This document shows positions 9,702-19,861 of a stretch of DNA of 64,000 nt, one piece after another (positions within the stretch are counted from its first letter, which is position 1; every line of letters begins with the position of its first letter). The stretch is taken from assembly GCF_014284255.1 (NCBI RefSeq), contig NZ_JACOFV010000016.1:1-64000 (forward strand), written 5' to 3'. The notes beneath the pieces are model-generated. The model ran no database searches. It had not been told where the DNA came from and saw only the letters and a program-made list of their open reading frames with translations. Source of the DNA: Cognatundibacterium jejuense. GTDB taxonomy: Bacteria; Pseudomonadota; Gammaproteobacteria; Burkholderiales; Burkholderiaceae_D. A program made the translations under genes and the position numbers.

Positions 9702-10079
9702 ATGAATGTCCCAGCAGAATTGAAATACACATCCTCCCACGAATGGGTACGCGTTGAAGCAGACGGTACAATTGCCGTTGGTATTACTGAGTTCGCGCAA
9801 GATGCGTTGGGTGATATCGTTTTTGTTGATTTGCCAAAAGTTGGTTCTGCATTGACTGCAGGTAAAGACTGCGCAGTGGTGGAGTCTGTTAAAGCAGCGG
9901 GTGATATTTATGCACCAGTGTCTGGTGAAGTGGTCGCAGTGAACGATGCAGTGAGTGATGCGCCAGAGTCCATTAATACTGATGCATTCTCTGCCTGGTT
10001 GTTCAAATTGAAGCCAACCAACATCGCTGATGTTGACGCTTTGATGAACGCTGAAGCTTATGCTAAAAATATCGGCTAA
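9702..10079 (+). CDS. gcvH: Glycine cleavage system H protein
   Basis: 125 residues. This lipoyl carrier shuttles the aminomethyl intermediate between GcvP, GcvT and the lipoamide dehydrogenase. The lipoyl-bearing Lys64 is in [19 protein letters not shown]. The N terminus [20 protein letters not shown] and the C-terminal AWLFKL segment are standard. The start at ATG 9702 matches known H proteins. It lies 60 bp after gcvT and 94 bp before gcvP, with a strong hairpin in the second gap. Confidence 0.97.
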   Translation: MNVPAELKYTSSHEWVRVEADGTIAVGITEFAQDALGDIVFVDLPKVGSALTAGKDCAVVESVKAAGDIYAPVSGEVVAVNDAVSDAPESINTDAFSAWLFKLKPTNIADVDALMNAEAYAKNIG

Positions 10080-10090
10080 TTTAATCTGAT

Positions 10091-10124
10091 AGCAGACTGG
10101 CGGCGCGGCCGCCAGTCTGCTTTT
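10091..10124 (+). terminator. Strong hairpin with short T-tract between gcvH and gcvP
   Basis: A perfect 14-bp inverted repeat (10091-10104 with 10108-10121) encloses a GCG loop and runs into four T residues. It resembles an intrinsic terminator inside the operon and would lower gcvP relative to gcvTH, or protect the 3' end of a gcvTH mRNA. Confidence 0.65.
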
Positions 10125-10173
10125 GTCCGTGCCGCTTTCTTATCTCCTCGGTATTTCCAATTCTGCTCATATC

Positions 10174-13062
10174 ATGACCCGTCCTTCATTACATCAACTG
10201 GAAGCACAAGATGCTTTCATCGCTCGCCATATTGCGCCATCCGATGCTGAACAAGCAAAAATGCTGGAAGTGCTTGGCTACCCTAACCGTACCGCATTGA
10301 TCGATGCGATTGTGCCGGCGAATATTCGTCGCCACGACGTGTTGCCATTGGCAAGTTTTACTGCACCAAAATCTGAGCAAGCTGCTTTAGCGCAGTTGAA
10401 AGAATTGGCAGGTAAAAACCGCGTCCTGAAATCTTTCATCGGTCAAGGCTATTACAATACTTACACTCCCGGCGTCGTGCTGCGTAATGTGTTTGAAAAC
10501 CCGGCGTGGTACACAGCATACACACCGTACCAACCAGAAATTTCTCAAGGCCGTCTCGAAGCGATTCTGAATTTCCAAACCATGATCACAGATCTGACTG
10601 GTATGGATATCGCGAATGCATCGATGTTGGATGAAGGTACAGCGGCAGCAGAAGCGATGACTTTGTTGCAGCGCGTTGGCAAATCCAGCTCTAACGTGTT
10701 TTATGTTGCGGCAGACGTCTTACCGCAAACACTCGAAGTGATTGCTACCCGTGCAAAACCTTTGGGTATCGAAGTTCGCACCTGCCACGGTACAGATGCT
10801 TTGAATAACGAATGCTTTGGCGTCTTATTGCAATACCCGGGCGTTGATGGCGAAATTCGCGATTTTCGTGAATACGCTGCAGCGATTCATGCCAAAGGCG
10901 GCATGGTTATTGCCGCTGCAGATTTGCTGGCATTGACTTTGATTACGCCACCAGGCGAATGGGGTGCTGACGTGGTAGTTGGTAACAGCCAGCGTTTTGG
11001 TGTGCCGCTTGGTTTTGGTGGTCCACACGCAGGTTATATGTCCACACGCGATGCGTTCAAACGCAGTATGCCAGGCCGTTTGGTTGGCGTGACGATTGAT
11101 GCGCAAGGCAAACAAGCTTATCGTCTGGCTTTGCAAACACGTGAGCAACATATCCGCCGCGAAAAAGCGACCTCCAATATTTGTACAGCACAAGTGTTGT
11201 TAGCAGTGATTGCTTCCATGTACGCTGTGTATCATGGTCCACAAGGCTTGCGTCAGATCGCTCAACGTGTACAACGCTACACCGGCATTTTGGCTGCTGG
11301 CTTGCAAGAGATCGGCCTGACACTGGCGAATAACACGTACTTTGATACCCTGACAGTCAATGTTGCTGATGCGGCAGCTGTCCATGCAGCGGCGGTAGCA
11401 AAGGGCTACAATTTACGTCAAATCAGCGCGACACAGGTTGGTGTATCCTTCGACGAAACTGTGAGTCGTGATGACGTAGCGAATATCTGGACTATCTTTG
11501 CCTTGGGTAAAGCTGTACCAGACTTCAATACAGTCGAAGCAAAAGTCAGCAATGGTGCGGAAGCAATTCCGGCATCCTTGATTCGCAACAGCGACTTCCT
11601 GACCCATCCTACATTCAATCGCTATCACGCTGAACATGAAATGTTGCGTTATTTGCGTAGCTTGTCCGATAAAGATCTGGCTTTGGATCGCAGCATGATT
11701 CCGCTCGGCTCTTGCACCATGAAACTCAACGCGACCAGCGAAATGATCCCAGTGACCTGGCCAGAGTTCTCAAATATCCATCCGTTTGCACCAAACGATC
11801 AGACTGTTGGTTATCGCGAAATGATCGATCAGTTGGAGGCAATGTTGTGCGCGGCTACTGGTTATGCAGCTGTTTCTCTGCAACCAAATGCAGGTTCACA
11901 AGGTGAGTACGCCGGTTTGTTAGTCATTCAGGCCTACCACGCGTCTCGTGGTGAAGCACATCGTAATATCTGCCTGATTCCATCTTCCGCACATGGAACT
12001 AATCCGGCATCTGCCGCGATGGTTGGTATGGAAGTTGTTGTGGTTGCTTGTGATGAGCGTGGTAACGTTGATCTGGTAGATCTGCAAGCGAAAGCTGAAA
12101 AGCACAGTGCTAATCTCGCTGCGGTGATGGTGACCTATCCTTCAACGCATGGCGTGTTTGAAGAAGGTATCCAACAATTGTGCGAAATTGTGCATAGCCA
12201 CGGTGGCCAAGTCTACGTTGACGGTGCGAATATGAACGCGCTGGTTGGCGTTGCAGCGCCAGGTCATTTTGGTGGTGACGTCAGCCATTTGAACTTGCAC
12301 AAAACGTTCTGTATTCCTCACGGTGGTGGCGGTCCAGGTGTTGGTCCAGTCGCTGTTGGTGCGCACTTGGCAAAATTCTTGCCTAACCAAAAATCGACCG
12401 GCTATTTGCGTGGTGAAGCAGGCATCTCCGCTGTGAGTGCTGCACCATTTGGTTCTGCCAGTATTTTGCCTATCTCATGGATGTATATCGCCATGATGGG
12501 TGCTGAAGGCTTGAAAGCAGCGACAGAGACAGCGATTCTGGCCGCGAACTACATTGCTAAACGCCTGGCGCCACATTATCCAGTGCTGTATTCAGGCCAT
12601 GATGGTCTGGTTGCGCATGAGTGCATTCTGGACCTGCGTCCATTGACCGATGCAACAGGCATCAGCAATGAAGACGTGGCAAAACGTCTGATCGACTTTG
12701 GTTTCCATGCGCCAACTATGAGCTTCCCAGTGCCAGGTACGCTGATGATAGAACCAACAGAAAGTGAATCCTTAGCTGAGTTGGATCGTTTCATTGATGC
12801 GATGATCGCCATCCGTGAAGAGATTGCTAAAGTCGCAAGTGGTGAATTTGATGCGAAAAACAATCCGCTCAAACATGCACCGCATACAATCGAAACGCTG
12901 ATCTCTGGCGAATGGGATCGTCCATATAGCCGTGAAACTGGGGCTTATCCAGTGGCAACTTTGCGTCATCAGAAGTATTGGGCGCCAGTTGGACGTGCCG
13001 ATAACGTCTACGGTGATCGCAACTTGTTCTGCTCTTGCGTACCATTGTCTGACTATCAGTAA
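10174..13062 (+). CDS. gcvP: Glycine dehydrogenase, decarboxylating (P protein)
   Basis: 962 residues, the full-length single-chain form. With pyridoxal phosphate it decarboxylates glycine and loads the aminomethyl group onto GcvH. The cofactor lysine is Lys710 in [20 protein letters not shown]. Other landmarks are [35 protein letters not shown] and [21 protein letters not shown] 10174 ([18 protein letters not shown]) matches the family N terminus; the longer reading from TTG 10123 would begin at the end of the preceding hairpin. No clear Shine-Dalgarno is visible, so translation may be inefficient or coupled in another way. Confidence 0.96.
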   Translation: MTRPSLHQLEAQDAFIARHIAPSDAEQAKMLEVLGYPNRTALIDAIVPANIRRHDVLPLASFTAPKSEQAALAQLKELAGKNRVLKSFIGQGYYNTYTPGVVLRNVFENPAWYTAYTPYQPEISQGRLEAILNFQTMITDLTGMDIANASMLDEGTAAAEAMTLLQRVGKSSSNVFYVAADVLPQTLEVIATRAKPLGIEVRTCHGTDALNNECFGVLLQYPGVDGEIRDFREYAAAIHAKGGMVIAAADLLALTLITPPGEWGADVVVGNSQRFGVPLGFGGPHAGYMSTRDAFKRSMPGRLVGVTIDAQGKQAYRLALQTREQHIRREKATSNICTAQVLLAVIASMYAVYHGPQGLRQIAQRVQRYTGILAAGLQEIGLTLANNTYFDTLTVNVADAAAVHAAAVAKGYNLRQISATQVGVSFDETVSRDDVANIWTIFALGKAVPDFNTVEAKVSNGAEAIPASLIRNSDFLTHPTFNRYHAEHEMLRYLRSLSDKDLALDRSMIPLGSCTMKLNATSEMIPVTWPEFSNIHPFAPNDQTVGYREMIDQLEAMLCAATGYAAVSLQPNAGSQGEYAGLLVIQAYHASRGEAHRNICLIPSSAHGTNPASAAMVGMEVVVVACDERGNVDLVDLQAKAEKHSANLAAVMVTYPSTHGVFEEGIQQLCEIVHSHGGQVYVDGANMNALVGVAAPGHFGGDVSHLNLHKTFCIPHGGGGPGVGPVAVGAHLAKFLPNQKSTGYLRGEAGISAVSAAPFGSASILPISWMYIAMMGAEGLKAATETAILAANYIAKRLAPHYPVLYSGHDGLVAHECILDLRPLTDATGISNEDVAKRLIDFGFHAPTMSFPVPGTLMIEPTESESLAELDRFIDAMIAIREEIAKVASGEFDAKNNPLKHAPHTIETLISGEWDRPYSRETGAYPVATLRHQKYWAPVGRADNVYGDRNLFCSCVPLSDYQ

Positions 13063-13070
13063 TGTGATTT

Positions 13071-13106
13071 AGCCTGAAATTCAGCTTGAAATTCAGCCTG
13101 AATTTC
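13071..13106 (+). repeat. Three tandem 12-bp repeats after gcvP
   Basis: AGCCTGAAATTC, AGCTTGAAATTC and AGCCTGAATTTC follow each other without gaps, eight bases after the gcvP stop. Each unit differs at one or two bases. No function is evident. Confidence 0.7.
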
Positions 13107-13141
13107 TTCAGGCTGATCGAATGCAGGCTGATGAACTAAAA

Positions 13142-13178
13142 ACGCGTAACACTCAAATTGAAGTGTTACGCGTTTTTT
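13142..13178. terminator. Terminator of the gcv operon, probably bidirectional
   Basis: A 12-bp stem ACGCGTAACACT/AGTGTTACGCGT with an 8-nt loop is flanked by A residues on the left and six T residues on the right. It can end gcvP (+) and the GGDEF gene (-). Confidence 0.9.
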
Positions 13179-13254
13179 ATTGGCTTATAATTTTTGCTGA
13201 CGATCGCTGAAATCCAACAAAAATTTAAGGTAAGTGGAATATTTACGCTGCTAT

Positions 13255-14259
13255 TTATAGAGCAACCTGATTCCGCCCGCCATCCTTTGCTCTGTAAAGG
13301 GCCGTATCTGCTGCGGTCATCAACTGCGCGCTATCCATGCCTGGTTCCAGCGTCGCCACCCCAAATGACCCCGTGATGTGCGGGAGAGGCTTGCGATTAT
13401 CTAAAAATACTCTTGTCTTGCTGAGTTTGGTGCAAAGTCTTTGGGCAACCCCAATTGCGGCTTTTTGTGCCGTACCCGGCAGGATTACCATCATTTCTTC
13501 TCCACCATAACGTGCGGCAAAATCGGTGGGCCGTAAGCCAGCATTTAAGACCTTCGCTGCCGTTTGTAAGGCGTCATCGCCTAACAGGTGACCGTGTTCA
13601 TCATTGAAGCGCTTAAAGTGATCCAGATCGACCATAATGATGCTGAGGGCGTTGCCAGTCGCATGTGCGTTCTCTATCAGGCCAGGTAACTGCGCGTTCA
13701 GCCAGGCGCGATTATGCAAGCCTGTGAGTCCGTCGACCATCGAAAGCTGGCGATAAAATTCACCGACTTTCTGGCGGCTGCGAATCTGCGCGTTGGCAGC
13801 ACGGATGCGGAATGATAATAATTGCAATAGATTTCGTGCTACGCCATTGAGTTCATCGATCAGGCGCCATAAGATGTCCGCCTCGATGACCAGCAGCTCA
13901 CTGTCGGACAGCGCAGAAATGGTAGCGGAGTGAATTTCTTCATCTAAAACTGAAATTTCACCGACACATTCGCCTGGCAAATATTGGGTGATGGAGTTTT
14001 CAATGTGATTATTGTCTTCATTGAGCTTGGTGATTCCAAGAGCGCCGTGTAGCACAATGAACAGCCTGGAGCCAGAGCTATTGGCGTCGAGAACGACTTG
14101 TCCCTTACACGCTTTGACGACGGGGCAATCTTTAATAATGTCGTGACTTAAAGCCAGATTTTCTTGATCAAGATCGCGAAATAAGTGGATGTCTTCAATT
14201 CGATATTCTGTATTTTTGAAATACATCAGTTGTTCCAAAATTGTTTTTTCCAGATACAT
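13255..14259 (-). CDS. Diguanylate cyclase with N-terminal cyclic-nucleotide-binding-like domain
   Basis: 334 residues. Residues about 28-140 form a cNMP-binding/Crp-like sensor fold (LFIVLHGALGI, YLPGECVGEISVLDEEIHSA). Residues about 170-334 are a GGDEF domain with the active signature GGEEM at 252-256. An RxxD inhibitory site (RPTD, 243-246) sits exactly five residues before it. It should therefore make cyclic di-GMP from two GTP and be inhibited by its product. It is the last gene of an operon with the HDOD gene 14 bp upstream. An alternative start is the ATG at 14226, which has a GGAA element ahead of it. Confidence 0.88.
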   Translation of the reverse strand: MYLEKTILEQLMYFKNTEYRIEDIHLFRDLDQENLALSHDIIKDCPVVKACKGQVVLDANSSGSRLFIVLHGALGITKLNEDNNHIENSITQYLPGECVGEISVLDEEIHSATISALSDSELLVIEADILWRLIDELNGVARNLLQLLSFRIRAANAQIRSRQKVGEFYRQLSMVDGLTGLHNRAWLNAQLPGLIENAHATGNALSIIMVDLDHFKRFNDEHGHLLGDDALQTAAKVLNAGLRPTDFAARYGGEEMMVILPGTAQKAAIGVAQRLCTKLSKTRVFLDNRKPLPHITGSFGVATLEPGMDSAQLMTAADTALYRAKDGGRNQVAL

Positions 14260-14273
14260 GAGTCAACTTGCGT

Positions 14274-15128
14274 TCAAATGAAAATTTGGTTTAAAGCTTC
14301 AAAGCGCATTTCCGTTTCTTTGAAAATAGCAATGTAGTCGGCTTCGTTAAGCCCTAGCGTATCCCAAGCGTGCGCGGACAGCAAGGGGACGAGCTCATTT
14401 TCTTGTTGAGCCAGATCCAGAGCATGGACAATCACGTTTGCAACATGCACAACCGAGGCAAGTGCGTTGATGCCAGGGATATCAGGATTATGATGTCCTT
14501 TGATTGCGTCTTGTACCGCATCTGAAAAATTCCATAGGTGCGCCAGAACAACGCCCGCTTCGATGTGATCAACGTCCAGAATATGCCGCTCCGCCTCCAG
14601 TAATTCACATTCGTTTTGATTTCTGTAACGGATCACTTCTGCATATTCGGCCGGGCAATGTGTCACTAACACCAGACGCCCGATGTCATGCAATAGACCT
14701 GCCGTGAAAGCAAAATCATGCTTCATATGCAGTGCCCTTGAAATCAATTCAGCGCAGTTGGCTGTCGCTATCCCATGACGCCAAAATGCCCGAAAGTCAA
14801 ATCCAGGGCAGTTTGTAACCGGGAAACGGTTGACCATAATCGTCAGCCGGATCAGATTTTTGATATTTTGAACGCCAAGCATCGCCGTGGCCTGTTGTAT
14901 CGTTACCACGCGTGAATTGACGCCAAAATGCGATGAATTGGCAAGTTTGAGGACTTTAGCGGTGATCGCCTGATCCATCGCGATTTTTTCGCTAATTGAC
15001 TCTAAGCTGCTTTCATCGTCGTCAAGTTCAGTCAATAGCTCTTGCGCGACCTCGGGTAGGGTAGGTAAGTCTTTGAGGTGTTTAACAATCGCTTCCAGAT
15101 GTGCGTGGGTTTCCTCTTGATGGGTCAT
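14274..15128 (-). CDS. HDOD-domain signalling protein
   Basis: 284 residues. The HDOD fold covers about residues 15-215, beginning LKDLPTLPEVAQELLTELDD. An HD pair, His147-Asp148, is retained in AGLLHDIGRLVLV, and VKLANSSHFG-type sequence is near 60-70. HDOD proteins are usually regulatory rather than catalytic and often occur with cyclic di-GMP enzymes, as here. Its start overlaps the stop of the 106-residue gene by four bases (ATGA), which indicates translational coupling. Confidence 0.85.
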   Translation of the reverse strand: MTHQEETHAHLEAIVKHLKDLPTLPEVAQELLTELDDDESSLESISEKIAMDQAITAKVLKLANSSHFGVNSRVVTIQQATAMLGVQNIKNLIRLTIMVNRFPVTNCPGFDFRAFWRHGIATANCAELISRALHMKHDFAFTAGLLHDIGRLVLVTHCPAEYAEVIRYRNQNECELLEAERHILDVDHIEAGVVLAHLWNFSDAVQDAIKGHHNPDIPGINALASVVHVANVIVHALDLAQQENELVPLLSAHAWDTLGLNEADYIAIFKETEMRFEALNQIFI

Positions 15129-15445
15129 AGTATTTCCCCCTCGCGGTAATGAATCAGGTACTGTTTTAAAGCATTAGCCGGTTCCTGATCTGGCTGTAAG
15201 CGAAATAGATAGGCGATGCGCCCTAATTTAAGTTGCCGTTCAGCTTCGACTTCTTGTTCATTAACAGTCTCTTTTTCGATGCAAAGCTGTTGCACATGGT
15301 GATGTGCGAGCGATTTGAGCATACTGGCAGTCAGCGTGACCCCGGCGGGAAGCAGAACGTGACCCACTTTATCTAGCAGGTCATCAGCGAGCACCATGCC
15401 CTCAGTAACTTTAGCCAGCACCAAATATTGACTGTGTTTGCTCAT
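15125..15445 (-). CDS. Small protein resembling the N-terminal module of HD-GYP/HDOD regulators
   Basis: 106 residues, starting SKHSQYLVLAKVTEGMVLAD. The stretch GHVLLPAGVTLTASMLKSL with a following VQQLCI resembles the short module found at the front of many HD-GYP proteins, here encoded as a separate polypeptide. It is the first gene of a three-gene operon with the HDOD protein and the GGDEF cyclase. Function is not known; a domain that docks on the HDOD protein is an inference. ATG 15445 was preferred over the frame opening at 15499. Confidence 0.6.
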   Translation of the reverse strand: MSKHSQYLVLAKVTEGMVLADDLLDKVGHVLLPAGVTLTASMLKSLAHHHVQQLCIEKETVNEQEVEAERQLKLGRIAYLFRLQPDQEPANALKQYLIHYREGEIL

Positions 15446-15788
15446 AGCGAATCTATTCCTCAGAGTAGTGTCCGGGTCACCAAAGCCATACGTAGGCATT
15501 GAGTCAGCAATTTAAATATCGCACGAGAATGCCATGTGGAGAATTAGTATATCAAGTCATTAGCGACAGGTAATTATTAAGCAATACAATATCGAAAATA
15601 GTAAAATTGGTAGCAATTTATTAACAAAACGGAAAACCACAGCTTGTTTTCATTAGTCTTAAACTGATCACCGCTAGGCTTATACTACACCCAGCATAAA
15701 ATTCTTTCTTGGAAATGCATAGAAATATAATGCATTTTTATAAATATTGTGGCGCATTTTATTCACTCCTTTCTTTGTTCACTTATTG
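15446..15788. other. Divergent AT-rich intergenic region
   Basis: 343 bp between the HDOD operon (-) and the DUF1345 gene (+). It must carry both promoters. TATACT is readable on the minus strand at 15551-15546 and on the plus strand near 15680, neither with a good -35. No RNA gene or repeat was recognised. Confidence 0.4.
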
Positions 15789-16445
15789 ATGCATTCCGCT
15801 AAAAATTTATTACTTCATCGCCCTCGCTTGCTGATATCGTTTTCAATCGCATTTATCAGCGTATTCTTTTTGCCAACTGCATGGCTCTGGACTACCAGGG
15901 CTCTGTTTGCCTGGAATCTTGCGGTCTGGGCTTATTTGTTGTTGATGGCATGGTTAATGATGCGGGCGAATCATCATCGGGTCAAAGCAATGGCTATACG
16001 TGAGGACAAAAGTGCTGTGACCGTATTGGCGCTGATTTCTTTGTCTGCGATGATCAGTGTCGGTGCGATTGTGGTTGAGTTGTCTGGGACAAAAGATCTA
16101 AGTGCAGAGGTGCGTGCCATGAAATATTTGTTCACAGGCATGACAGTGCTGGGGTCCTGGCTGTTAGTCGCAGTGGTTTTTTGCTTTCATTACGCCTTAT
16201 TGTTTTACCGATCACCAGAGTCGCGACGTGCCTTGCGTTTTCCGGATGATGAACAAAAGCCCGATTATTGGGACTTCTTGTATTTTTCTTTTACCATTGC
16301 GGTTGCAGCGCAGACTTCGGATGTCGCTGTGACATCGCATAGCGCACGTAAAACAGTGTTAGTGCAATCGGTACTCAGTTTTTTCTTTAACGTGGCGGTA
16401 TTAGGGTTTTCTATCAATATTGCAGCGAGTCTGGTGGGTAATTAA
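15789..16445 (+). CDS. DUF1345 family inner-membrane protein
   Basis: 218 residues with about five hydrophobic segments (near 12-32, 38-58, 85-105, 120-145 and 190-215). The motif DYWDFLYFSFTIAVAAQTSD is the hallmark of the DUF1345 family, whose members are small membrane proteins of unknown function. The gene is monocistronic with its own terminator. ATG 15789 was chosen over a TTG at 15747; neither has a strong ribosome binding site. Confidence 0.8.
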   Translation: MHSAKNLLLHRPRLLISFSIAFISVFFLPTAWLWTTRALFAWNLAVWAYLLLMAWLMMRANHHRVKAMAIREDKSAVTVLALISLSAMISVGAIVVELSGTKDLSAEVRAMKYLFTGMTVLGSWLLVAVVFCFHYALLFYRSPESRRALRFPDDEQKPDYWDFLYFSFTIAVAAQTSDVAVTSHSARKTVLVQSVLSFFFNVAVLGFSINIAASLVGN

Positions 16446-16499
16446 GCTGATCTAATTCTTGCTTTTTGCGTCACCGTTGAATGACAGGTTTTCAAAGCT

Positions 16500-16524
16500 A
16501 AAAATGCCACTCAGTGGCATTTTT
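16500..16524 (+). terminator. Terminator after the DUF1345 gene
   Basis: AAAAATGCCAC/GTGGCATTTTT with a three-base TCA loop; the T-run is part of the stem. The symmetry means it may also act on the convergent peptidase transcript. Confidence 0.85.
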
Positions 16525-16563
16525 GGGGGGCATGAAGCGCTGTGCTACGCAAAAGAAAAACGC

Positions 16564-18348
16564 TTACTTTGGCGCAATATTCGTCCGATACACTGGGTAT
16601 TGTTGATATTCCTGATCCCAGGATGAATGACGGCGGGCGAAAAATTCCAGTCGTGTAGCAGGGTTTTTGGCAAAGTCTTTATCGTCTTTTAATTTCTTTT
16701 CAAATGCCTGTTTTAATGCTGGATCAGCAGCTAGCTGTTCCCGTGCAACATCTTCGGCGACATAGGCTTCCATGAATTCTTTTTTCTCGAAATTATTATT
16801 GAAATAGCCCCAGCTAACCAAAGAATCCGGTGATGCCGGTTCAAACATCGCTGCAACCAATGCCGCTTTAGGCTGCGCTGCTGGAACAAATAACGCGCCC
16901 TTTACAAAGTTATGTTGTGCATCCACCCAATTGCCTTGTAATTTCAACGTTTGATGGCTTTCAAACGAATCCGGCGAGATCGTCGCGCTCGTCGTGTTGA
17001 AGCGCTCAATAGCAACATCGTTCAAAGCTGCATTTTGCGCTTCAAACTGAATGCCATGGGCACGCAATTTTTCCACCACAAACTTGGCATACGCAGCAGG
17101 GATCAGGTAGCCGCCTTTGGGTAAATTGATCATGGTGTCAGGTACCACTTCATCGCGTAGTTTGACTTTCCAGATCTGAGGTTTAGTTTCGTCGTAGCGC
17201 GTCATCAACGCACCGGAAATGTCCGATGGTTTTCTGGTGTACGCGTAACCGCGAAAATTAATCATCTGAAATTGATCAGTCGTTTTATAGGTCAATGGAA
17301 TAGTTTGACCTGCTAAATTCGCAGAACGCATGTCAGCTTCCAGGCTTTGCTTACGCCAATCTGCACCACTTTTTGCGACTTGATCGAGTACCGAAATGAT
17401 GGTGTTTCTGGTGATTTTGACGCGGGTTGGATAGTCTTTCCATGAGTGTGTTTCAACTAAGATGCCAAAACGATTTCTCAATTGAAAATAGCCATGCGAG
17501 AGACGTGGTGACGCAACGCCGTCTGCAAAACCTGACATAGGATCATCTTCTTTTTCAAAGGCCATGTAGAACGGAAGTGGCAACGATCCTTGTGCAGACA
17601 AATCAGCGATGATATTTTGTTGGAAAGTTTTTCCAGATTGTTGGAGTACCTTATCACCCGCATGAGATGGTTCTATCTGAATCGAAATATCATGCTCAAA
17701 TTTGGCGCCGTCTGTGACGTGCAAATCGACGACGACCAATGGATCCCATTGATTAATAAGTCTGAGCATGGCCTGCATTTCAGGTGTATCGGCTTTGACA
17801 TAGTCGCGATTTAAATTGAAATTTTGTGCTGTTGTACGCCAGCCCATTTCTTCCGGGCCGCGTTGATTCGGGCGATTCCATTTTGCAAAGCGCTCATGCC
17901 CGTCAACATTAAAAACCGGGATAAAGATGAGGACTTGTTTGTCGAGCGCATTTTTTGCTGCAGTATTGTTTAGTGCTTCTCTTAGTGCCAGAAAACCTGC
18001 ATCCTTGCCATCGATTTCTCCTGCGTGAATGCCACCTTGTATCAGCGTTACCGGAACTTGTTTATCTTTTGCCAGATAGGGCACAAAAATGTTGGTGCGT
18101 GTCGCAATGATTGCCATCATAGGACGGCCTTCTGCTGAGCGGCCAATTTCCTGACAACGTACCATCTTTGGATAATTTTTTTGGAAATTACGGCAAAGGG
18201 TTTCTACTTCTTCGTAACGACCGGTTTTTTGAAATCCTGATTGTTCGGCAGTAGTGCTGAGATTTTCCAGGGCAAAAGTCGAATTGCTTGAGATAGTAAG
18301 TGCAAAAGCAAAGGCTGAAGCAAGAGTGACAGGACGACGTTTTATCAT
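16564..18348 (-). CDS. Secreted M14-family zinc carboxypeptidase
   Basis: 594 residues with a signal peptide (ending near NSTFALE). The M14 zinc site is visible as GGIHAGEIDGKD (HxxE) with a downstream DLHVTDG that supplies the third ligand region. NFNLNRDYVKADTPEMQAM is the substrate-carboxylate segment seen in this subfamily. It is expected to remove C-terminal residues from peptides in the periplasm or outside the cell. It is longer than classical carboxypeptidases because of a C-terminal extension of about 250 residues of unknown role. Monocistronic. Confidence 0.85.
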   Translation of the reverse strand: MIKRRPVTLASAFAFALTISSNSTFALENLSTTAEQSGFQKTGRYEEVETLCRNFQKNYPKMVRCQEIGRSAEGRPMMAIIATRTNIFVPYLAKDKQVPVTLIQGGIHAGEIDGKDAGFLALREALNNTAAKNALDKQVLIFIPVFNVDGHERFAKWNRPNQRGPEEMGWRTTAQNFNLNRDYVKADTPEMQAMLRLINQWDPLVVVDLHVTDGAKFEHDISIQIEPSHAGDKVLQQSGKTFQQNIIADLSAQGSLPLPFYMAFEKEDDPMSGFADGVASPRLSHGYFQLRNRFGILVETHSWKDYPTRVKITRNTIISVLDQVAKSGADWRKQSLEADMRSANLAGQTIPLTYKTTDQFQMINFRGYAYTRKPSDISGALMTRYDETKPQIWKVKLRDEVVPDTMINLPKGGYLIPAAYAKFVVEKLRAHGIQFEAQNAALNDVAIERFNTTSATISPDSFESHQTLKLQGNWVDAQHNFVKGALFVPAAQPKAALVAAMFEPASPDSLVSWGYFNNNFEKKEFMEAYVAEDVAREQLAADPALKQAFEKKLKDDKDFAKNPATRLEFFARRHSSWDQEYQQYPVYRTNIAPK

Positions 18349-18432
18349 TTTTGCGAGTGTAAGAGGTGGTTCGGATAAAGCTTCGGAAATGAACCGACTA
18401 TCTTACACTATGCGTAGATGATGAAATATGTC

Positions 18433-19755
18433 CTATTGTGGGGTTTGATCAGAAATGCGTTGCTGCCACCAATGAGCTTTGTTGAGCAGTTCTTCTTGAT
18501 CCAAACGGGTTAAGCCGCGATTAAACATCAGACATTGTCCGTGTACCCATACGTGGCTGATCTGATCGCGACTGGCAGCGTAGACAATTTGAGAAACCGG
18601 ATCAAACAAGGGTTGGGTTTCAATGTCGCTCAGATCGATGGCGATCAGGTCGGCGAACTTGCCTGGAATCAGGCTGCCGATTTCTTTATCGAGCCCCAAT
18701 GCCTTGGCGCCGTTTAACGTGGCCATTTTCAGTGCGGCATGTGCGCCCAATGCCGTTGGGTTATTGGATTGCGCTTTCGCGAGCAAAGCCGCCATGCGCA
18801 AATCGCCCAGCAGATCAAGCTTATTATTGCTGGCCGCACCGTCGGTGCCGATGCCCACATTCACACCAGCCATTTGCATTGCATGAATTGGTGCAAAACC
18901 GGAAGCAAGTTTTAAATTACTGGCTGGGTTATGGGCAATATGTACTCCGGTTTGTGCCAGCGTAACGATTTCTTCATCGTTCGCATGCACCATATGCGCG
19001 GCGATCAATTTGTTACTCAATAACCCGAGATTGTGCAGGCGTTTAAGCGGTCTTACGCCATATTGTTTCAGACTATCGGTAATTTCTTGCGCAGTCTCAT
19101 GAATGTGGCAGTGGATCCCCATCTCATGTTGCTCTGATAGAGCAATGATTTTACGGAAGGTTTCGTCTGCGACCGTGTAAGGTGCATGCGGCGCGAGTCT
19201 GAAATAAATACCTTGCTGATGTTCAAATTCTGATTTTGCAGCAATTCCCTTGGCCAGATATTCATCAGCATTTTGCGCATATCCCGTAGGAAACTCAAGT
19301 ACGCTACAGCCAACGATGGTACGCATGCCGCTATGTATGCCGGCACGCGCGACGGCGTCATTATGGAAATACATGTCATTCACAGTCGTCGTGCCGCCAC
19401 GTATCATTTCTGCCATTGCATAGACTGTGCCGTCAAAAACAAACTCGTCATTGACATGTTTTTTCTCTGCTGGCCAGATATGCTCATTGAGCCATTCCAT
19501 TAATGCCAGGTCATCCGCAAGACCGCGCAACAGGCTCATTGCTGAATGTGCGTGCAGATTAATAAACCCTGGTAGCAGGGCATGTTTATCGAGATTGATG
19601 TGATTTGCAGTTGGGTAAATCTTTCTTGCCTCAGATTCTGGCAAAATAGCGATGATTTTCTCATCTTCCATGACCAGTGAGTGTTTTAACAGAACGGTCG
19701 TGTCTGGCTCTATTGGTAATAAATAGGTGGGATGAAGGCAGGTAATTTGTGTCAT
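18433..19755 (-). CDS. TRZ/ATZ-family amidohydrolase (MTA/SAH deaminase-like)
   Basis: 440 residues of the metal-dependent cytosine-deaminase superfamily. Metal ligands appear in LHAHSAM, HCHIHETAQEI, AAHMVH and GTDGAASNNKLDLL; HNPASNLKLASGFAPI is typical of 5-methylthioadenosine/S-adenosylhomocysteine deaminases. It probably deaminates an adenosine derivative or a related heterocycle in the cytoplasm; the exact substrate is not certain. ATG 19755 was chosen because GAGG lies 7 nt before it, even though another in-frame ATG occurs at 19767. Confidence 0.85.
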   Translation of the reverse strand: MTQITCLHPTYLLPIEPDTTVLLKHSLVMEDEKIIAILPESEARKIYPTANHINLDKHALLPGFINLHAHSAMSLLRGLADDLALMEWLNEHIWPAEKKHVNDEFVFDGTVYAMAEMIRGGTTTVNDMYFHNDAVARAGIHSGMRTIVGCSVLEFPTGYAQNADEYLAKGIAAKSEFEHQQGIYFRLAPHAPYTVADETFRKIIALSEQHEMGIHCHIHETAQEITDSLKQYGVRPLKRLHNLGLLSNKLIAAHMVHANDEEIVTLAQTGVHIAHNPASNLKLASGFAPIHAMQMAGVNVGIGTDGAASNNKLDLLGDLRMAALLAKAQSNNPTALGAHAALKMATLNGAKALGLDKEIGSLIPGKFADLIAIDLSDIETQPLFDPVSQIVYAASRDQISHVWVHGQCLMFNRGLTRLDQEELLNKAHWWQQRISDQTPQ

Positions 19756-19861
19756 GGCAGTCCTCATGGTGAACTTGCATTATATCTGTCGAATTTAAGT
19801 TCGTTCAATTTACAAAGAACGCTCAAATAAAATAATTAACTTCAACTAATACGGAGAGCAT

